In this document: positions 4,843-8,440 of the stretch, one piece after another
Layout: every line of letters begins with the position of its first letter
Numbering within the stretch: position 1 is the first letter of the stretch
Assembly: GCA_002336465.1 (NCBI GenBank)
Contig: DDEP01000079.1
Span: 1-8,440, forward strand
Source: Pedobacter sp. UBA1951
GTDB lineage: Bacteria; Bacteroidota; Bacteroidia; Sphingobacteriales; Sphingobacteriaceae
Length of the DNA: 8,440 nt
Reading direction: 5' to 3'
The notes under the pieces: model-generated
The model's database searches: none
Told to the model about the DNA's origin: nothing
Seen by the model: the letters and a program-made list of their open reading frames with translations, nothing else
Program-made: the position numbers and the translations under genes

Positions 4843-7275
4843 TTAATCATGGTCTTTATTCCATTTTATCTTTAGTTTGCCTTCTTCATCTACAGCTTTA
4901 AGATGCAAAACTATTCCTTTCATGCGGGCCAGCTGTCTTTCTTCCTCATTAACAATGCCTGCGCTTTTTTTCGGGTCGCGTAAAGGAATATCCAATGCAA
5001 TATTGGTTCCGTTGGTAAAGCCATAAATCCCTTTAACATTAAAGTTGAGTGCGGTAGAATTAACCTGCATTGGACTGATGTTAACTTTGTCGCCATTTAA
5101 AGTAAGCAAGCCATTTAGTTTTTCTAGTTCTACATTAGCCAAGTTTCTGCTCCTGAAAATAAATTTCCCAATTTTTTCCAGAGGCTCAAAACCTACCAAT
5201 GCCGCTTTGTTCAAGGTAAATTTTACGGTTCCAAACATAGATCTAGATACGATGGCACCCTTATCGGTAATGTTACCACTTGCATTTACATTGGCAGATA
5301 AGAAACCTTTTAAGTTTTTACTCGTAACCGAGTTTTGCCCAAAATTGTCGAACGCATAGAAAAACTCCTTAACGTTAACATAATTGATATTACTGTTAAA
5401 TTGGTAACGATTTATCGCACCCGATTGCATCAATTTGCCATTGAGAGAAAGATGACCACCTGCATGACTTACATTGATTTTGTTAAAATAGACACCATTA
5501 CCTAATAAAGCGATATCTGCAGTTAGATTGTTGGCCGTAAATTTATTATAAATAGCACGGTTTACTTTTAACTGTATATTTATTTTAGCAGCTTCTAAAA
5601 CAGCATCTAATTGATCCGATACCTGTTTTATGGTATTCTCTTTGGTAGTTTTCTTCTTTATGGTTCCTTTTCTTGGTCCCAAAAAGGGAATAAATTCTGA
5701 TATATACAGTTGCGGGCTCGTCATTTTAAGCGTAGCCTGTATCTTATTAGGGTCGGTATAATAGAAATTTAAAAAGTTACTGATGTTGCAATCTATAGCA
5801 ACAACGCTTTTGCCTAATTGTATCCTGCTGCTTTTAATGTCAAGATCTTTTTGATTAAATTTTAGAACGAGATTGCTGTTAATCAATCGCATTTGTCGCG
5901 GTAAGTAAGTGATATCAGCATTGTTGATGTTTACATCTCCCCATATCACGGGTTTGGTAAATAAGAAATGGTCAATATCTGCCTTACAAAATAACTTAAT
6001 ATTTGCGGTGCCATTTTTGAACAAAAATGTTTCGCCACCTAATGAACTATTCAAATTGGTCAATGGAAAGGCAGATTTTATCAAACCTACGGCAACAGGT
6101 CTCGAAAAGTTGGTAACCGTAAAAGTATCTACACTAATAGGGGCGTTATAATAATCGGCCTTAAGATTGTAAAACCTGATGATGGAGTTTTCATCGCCTA
6201 TTTCTCTGTTTAAAGTGTCTTTGTTGGTAAAGGTGCCTATGAAATTACAGGCATTCAGCTCGCCCGATGGAATAGTGACCTTATTGTCTTTTACGGTCAT
6301 TTTAACATGAACCAAAGGATCTGGGCTGTTAGACCCGTCATCTACAATGCTCCCGATTATGTTTACTGGTTTTTCTATACCAAATTTGAGCAGTTTCGAA
6401 GAAATATTGGGTGCTAATAGCAGCGAAACGTTTTTATATAAGATGTTATCTGTTTTGATGTCTATTTTAAAACCTGATTTTCCTTTTGCAGTTTGTATCT
6501 GTGCACCTATATAGAAAATATCATTTCCTATTTTAAGCTTGTTCTGATCTAAAGTAATTTGTTTGGTATTGTCATTAAAATGAGCAGAGATGGTTCCTTC
6601 TATTTGTTTATCCTTTAAAAAACTTCCTTTACGTGTATTGAAAGCAAAGCTGTTGATATAAGTTTTTAGCTTAATGTTGCCATCCCAACCATTAAGGCCA
6701 TATTTGATCTTACCATTAAGTGCATCTATTTTAAAATTGAACAGCTTAAAACGTTTGCGATTATCGATAATGAGATTAACATCTTTAAAATCTATCCTAC
6801 CAATTTTTAAGTTGTCGTTATTTTTTTCGGTTTTCTGATTTTCAGTTTTAGCCTCTTTACTTTTAAATGCACTCGTATTGCTGTAGCCCGTACTATCAGT
6901 ATAAATGCAGATATCGGCATTGTTCAAACCAGCTTTACGAATATTGACAGTACCAGCAAGAAGAGAAAAAATATTTAGCGAGACTTCAATTTTATTAGCA
7001 TTTACAAGATCATGATGATGGTTTTTCCATAAGCTATCGCGAATAAGAACCTCATTTAAGGAAACAGAAACATTGGGAAACCCTTTAAGCAGATTGGGCG
7101 ACATACTGCCAATTGTAACCTGACCGCTAACTTTTTGGTTAACCTGGGTAAGGATTTGCGAGAGAATTTTCTGATTGTTCTGTTTAATATAGAAAGCGGC
7201 ACCAAACCAAATTAATGCCAATACAATACATAAACCTAATAATGCTTTTAAAGCAATGCGTAACCATTTAGACAT
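4843..7275 (-). CDS. AsmA-like family protein (inner-membrane anchored, periplasmic)
   Basis: An 810-residue protein with one N-terminal membrane anchor (about residues 7-30) and a long predicted periplasmic body of beta-strand-rich repeats. The C-terminal part (about 655-770) shows the AsmA C-terminal pattern: a 'GTVKFTLNKAALVGFEPLEK' segment (682-701), then LNGLLTLNGDKVNI (720-733), a strand pair around LNFNVKGIYGF (743-753) and IALDIPLRDPKK (759-770). The N-terminal part (about 35-125) also resembles AsmA: a segment ending in GQVTIGSMSPNLLKGFPNVSVSL, then LKAGxVNI-type strands. AsmA-like proteins (AsmA, TamB, YhdP, YdbH in E. coli) form long hydrophobic grooves that carry phospholipid between the inner and outer membrane or affect outer-membrane assembly; which role applies here is unknown. 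A hydrophilic linker (139-156) and a Lys/Thr-rich insert (535-550) are present. The ATG at 7275 places the basic residues just before the anchor, as expected. It lies 81 nt downstream of another minus-strand gene. Confidence 0.85.
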   Translation of the reverse strand: MSKWLRIALKALLGLCIVLALIWFGAAFYIKQNNQKILSQILTQVNQKVSGQVTIGSMSPNLLKGFPNVSVSLNEVLIRDSLWKNHHHDLVNANKIEVSLNIFSLLAGTVNIRKAGLNNADICIYTDSTGYSNTSAFKSKEAKTENQKTEKNNDNLKIGRIDFKDVNLIIDNRKRFKLFNFKIDALNGKIKYGLNGWDGNIKLKTYINSFAFNTRKGSFLKDKQIEGTISAHFNDNTKQITLDQNKLKIGNDIFYIGAQIQTAKGKSGFKIDIKTDNILYKNVSLLLAPNISSKLLKFGIEKPVNIIGSIVDDGSNSPDPLVHVKMTVKDNKVTIPSGELNACNFIGTFTNKDTLNREIGDENSIIRFYNLKADYYNAPISVDTFTVTNFSRPVAVGLIKSAFPLTNLNSSLGGETFLFKNGTANIKLFCKADIDHFLFTKPVIWGDVNINNADITYLPRQMRLINSNLVLKFNQKDLDIKSSRIQLGKSVVAIDCNISNFLNFYYTDPNKIQATLKMTSPQLYISEFIPFLGPRKGTIKKKTTKENTIKQVSDQLDAVLEAAKINIQLKVNRAIYNKFTANNLTADIALLGNGVYFNKINVSHAGGHLSLNGKLMQSGAINRYQFNSNINYVNVKEFFYAFDNFGQNSVTSKNLKGFLSANVNASGNITDKGAIVSRSMFGTVKFTLNKAALVGFEPLEKIGKFIFRSRNLANVELEKLNGLLTLNGDKVNISPMQVNSTALNFNVKGIYGFTNGTNIALDIPLRDPKKSAGIVNEEERQLARMKGIVLHLKAVDEEGKLKIKWNKDHD

Positions 7276-7356
7276 AGGCTCTTTTAGTTAAACATAACAA
7301 AAAAAAGCAACAGTTGTTTGATGGGCAAAAGGTTAAAAATTACCTCACTTTGAAAC

Positions 7357-7842
7357 TTAACTGTTTAAAAACTCTGAAAATATATTTTTATGCCAGCTTT
7401 GATGTAATGGAACTTCCCATTTGGCGTTGAATTCACCCAAGTCTTCCACTAAATTGTTAAATACAATGGTATCAGCATCAATCTTTTTGATAGTGATGAG
7501 TGTCTCAAAGTCTTCTTTAGATACTACGTGTACTTCGTCATCGATTTTGTAGGCCATATTAAAACGGTTGAACAAATCTACGTGATACTGGCTTTCAATT
7601 TCTTTGATTACACGTACAGAAGCATCAATAGAGCAGCCTGTTGAAGAAGCTTGGTCTTGATCTACAACTAAAATAATGAAGAAACCGTACTTGATTTCGG
7701 CTTTGGCTTTAAGCTGATGGCCATGTGCTTTCCATTGTGCTGTAAACTCATCCAGTTTTTGCTGAATCTCAGATTGCTCAGTTTCTGTGAACTTGCGATT
7801 GCTCTGGTAGATCCAAATTTTAGATTGTGGAGAAAAAATCAT
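7357..7842 (-). CDS. Conserved Bacteroidota protein often misnamed 'ABC transporter ATPase'
   Basis: A 161-residue cytoplasmic protein without signal peptide or membrane helix. I recognise a small, widely conserved Bacteroidota family by SKIWIYQSNRKFTETE (7-22), a WxxHGxxLKA stretch (37-46), a STGCSIDASV motif (67-76), FNRFNMAYK (91-99), TIVFNNLV (125-132) and the WEVPxxxSWH ending (142-151). Database entries commonly call it 'ABC transporter ATPase'. No Walker A (GxxxxGK[ST]), signature LSGGQ or Walker B motif is visible, and it is too short for an ABC domain, so that name is not supported. The conserved Cys, Ser and Asp in GCSIDAS could be functional, but no activity is known to me. A TAnnTTTG match lies 5 nt upstream of the ATG, and the gene is divergent from the exported protein gene at 7894. 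Confidence 0.82.
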   Translation of the reverse strand: MIFSPQSKIWIYQSNRKFTETEQSEIQQKLDEFTAQWKAHGHQLKAKAEIKYGFFIILVVDQDQASSTGCSIDASVRVIKEIESQYHVDLFNRFNMAYKIDDEVHVVSKEDFETLITIKKIDADTIVFNNLVEDLGEFNAKWEVPLHQSWHKNIFSEFLNS

Positions 7843-7846
7843 ACTT

Positions 7847-7854
7847 CAAATTTA
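7847..7854 (-). promoter_or_regulatory. Putative -7 element of the 161-residue protein gene
   Basis: Read on the minus strand this is TAAATTTG, an exact match to TAnnTTTG, ending 4 nt before the ATG at 7842. The usual spacing from -7 element to start site would put the transcript start at or within a few bases of the ATG, so a leaderless or nearly leaderless mRNA. No clear TTG is seen at the -33 distance, so this is tentative. Confidence 0.3.
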
Positions 7855-7893
7855 TTAAAATATTTAATTTAGATTGGGTAAAATGCTGCGCTC

Positions 7894-8382
7894 ATGAAAA
7901 AGTTTACATTTAATTTAAAAATAACGATTTTAAGCTGTATTGCCATGTTTTTTGTACTGTCTTCGGGTTTTATACAAGGAGAAGACAGCCGTACCTATAT
8001 ACAAAACGTATTAACTAGGCACTATGATACAGAAGGGCAAAATGTACCTTTAAAGCGTTACGAGATCAATATTACTAACAATGGTTTTTGTCGCTACAGA
8101 AAGGTTTATACCAATGGAAAAGAAGAATATTTTGCCATGAACCTAAGCCGTTTTAAGGATGTTGATTTTTATGGAAGCGGACAAAAAGGAGTTTTATGTT
8201 TGCGTACAAACAATGATGATGTGATTGTACAAACCCGAAATGATAAGGCAGGAGCAATAGATACAATGGGCACTTATATGATTATTCCTCTAAAAGATAT
8301 TGATGTTGAAGAATTGAATACTTTAGCCGAGCATTTTAGAAATTGGAACCGAGAACTGATTGCTTCGGCCAAAAAAGAATAA
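7894..8382 (+). CDS. Exported protein of unknown function
   Basis: A 162-residue protein I do not recognise as a characterised family. The start (MKKFTFNLK) and hydrophobic stretch 10-26 form a likely signal peptide, with cleavage somewhere after SSG (25) or IQG (29), so the mature protein of about 135 residues should be periplasmic or secreted. There is no lipobox: C15 sits within the hydrophobic core rather than at its end. The mature part alternates predicted strands: RYEINITNNGFCRYRKVYTNG (55-75), EYFAMNLSRFKDVDFY (78-93), GVLCLRTNNDDVIVQTRN (99-116) and TYMIIPL (127-133). It ends in an acidic-to-basic helix (136-160). Two cysteines (C66 and C102) could form a disulfide in the periplasm. 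The layout suggests a small beta-sandwich or lipocalin-like fold, a guess from pattern only. It is divergent from the 161-residue conserved gene across a 51-nt gap and is followed by a strong stem-loop. Confidence 0.8.
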   Translation: MKKFTFNLKITILSCIAMFFVLSSGFIQGEDSRTYIQNVLTRHYDTEGQNVPLKRYEINITNNGFCRYRKVYTNGKEEYFAMNLSRFKDVDFYGSGQKGVLCLRTNNDDVIVQTRNDKAGAIDTMGTYMIIPLKDIDVEELNTLAEHFRNWNRELIASAKKE

Positions 8383-8385
8383 AAT

Positions 8386-8429
8386 AAAAATCCCCTTTTA
8401 ACAGTAAAGTATTACGTTAAAAGGGGGAT
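8386..8429. terminator. Stem-loop terminator, T-tract on the minus strand
   Basis: CCCCTTTTAAC (8392-8402) pairs perfectly with GTTAAAAGGGG (8416-8426), an 11-bp stem with a 13-nt loop, starting 9 nt after the stop of the exported protein gene. The A-run at 8386-8390 gives a T-tract when read on the minus strand, whereas the plus-strand side (from 8428) is only AT-rich. It may therefore best terminate a convergent gene entering from the right, while also ending the plus-strand transcript. Confidence 0.65.
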
Positions 8430-8440
8430 ATAATGATTTA

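Noticed and set aside
5045..5359. Plus-strand open frame of 104 codons inside the AsmA-like gene
   Set aside because: Antisense to the conserved AsmA C-terminal region, with no recognisable domain or promoter.
7308..7316. Short palindrome CAACAGTTG upstream of the AsmA-like gene
   Set aside because: Four-base arms in AT-rich DNA are expected by chance, and no promoter match is beside it.
7357..7842. ABC transporter ATPase function
   Set aside because: No Walker A, signature or Walker B motif, and the protein is too short for a nucleotide-binding domain.
1..8440. Mobile element, prophage, CRISPR array, tRNA or rRNA gene
   Set aside because: No transposase, integrase, phage gene, regularly spaced direct repeats or tRNA-like structure seen; the only repeats are the two short hairpins at 4751-4829.

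Overview
The window looks like chromosomal DNA from a Bacteroidota bacterium, most likely of the Sphingobacteriaceae (Pedobacter-like). The evidence is AT-rich DNA, starts without clear Shine-Dalgarno sequences, promoter matches of the Bacteroidota type (TTG, about 20 nt, TAnnTTTG), a LytS/LytTR two-component pair, a small Bacteroidota-specific protein often misnamed 'ABC transporter ATPase', and a hairpin repeat of a type I recall from this group. The genus is an inference from style and protein families, not from a marker gene.

Left part (about 83-2726, plus strand): a compact operon encodes a LiaF-like membrane protein with a glycine-turn beta repeat domain, a four-helix LytS-type histidine kinase, and a LytTR response regulator whose start overlaps the kinase. 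The kinase has almost no extracytoplasmic domain, so the LiaF-like protein may be its sensory or modulating partner. This is the most system-like part of the window.

Middle (2788-4747, plus strand): an exported DmpA-type P1 peptidase is followed after 37 nt by an aspartate/glutamate racemase family protein with both catalytic cysteines. Both families handle amino-acid stereochemistry, so a joint role in D-amino acid or beta-peptide turnover is possible but unproven.

Junction (4748-4842): between the convergent racemase and AsmA genes lies a pair of inverted, REP-like hairpin repeats. Their sequence differences fall mainly in the loops or in one compensated base pair.

Right part (4843-8440): an 810-residue AsmA-like protein and a 161-residue conserved Bacteroidota protein are on the minus strand. 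A 162-residue exported protein of unknown function is divergent from them. The window closes with a strong stem-loop whose T-tract lies on the minus strand. I see no RNA gene, CRISPR array, insertion sequence or phage gene. Intergenic gaps are all short (under 140 nt).
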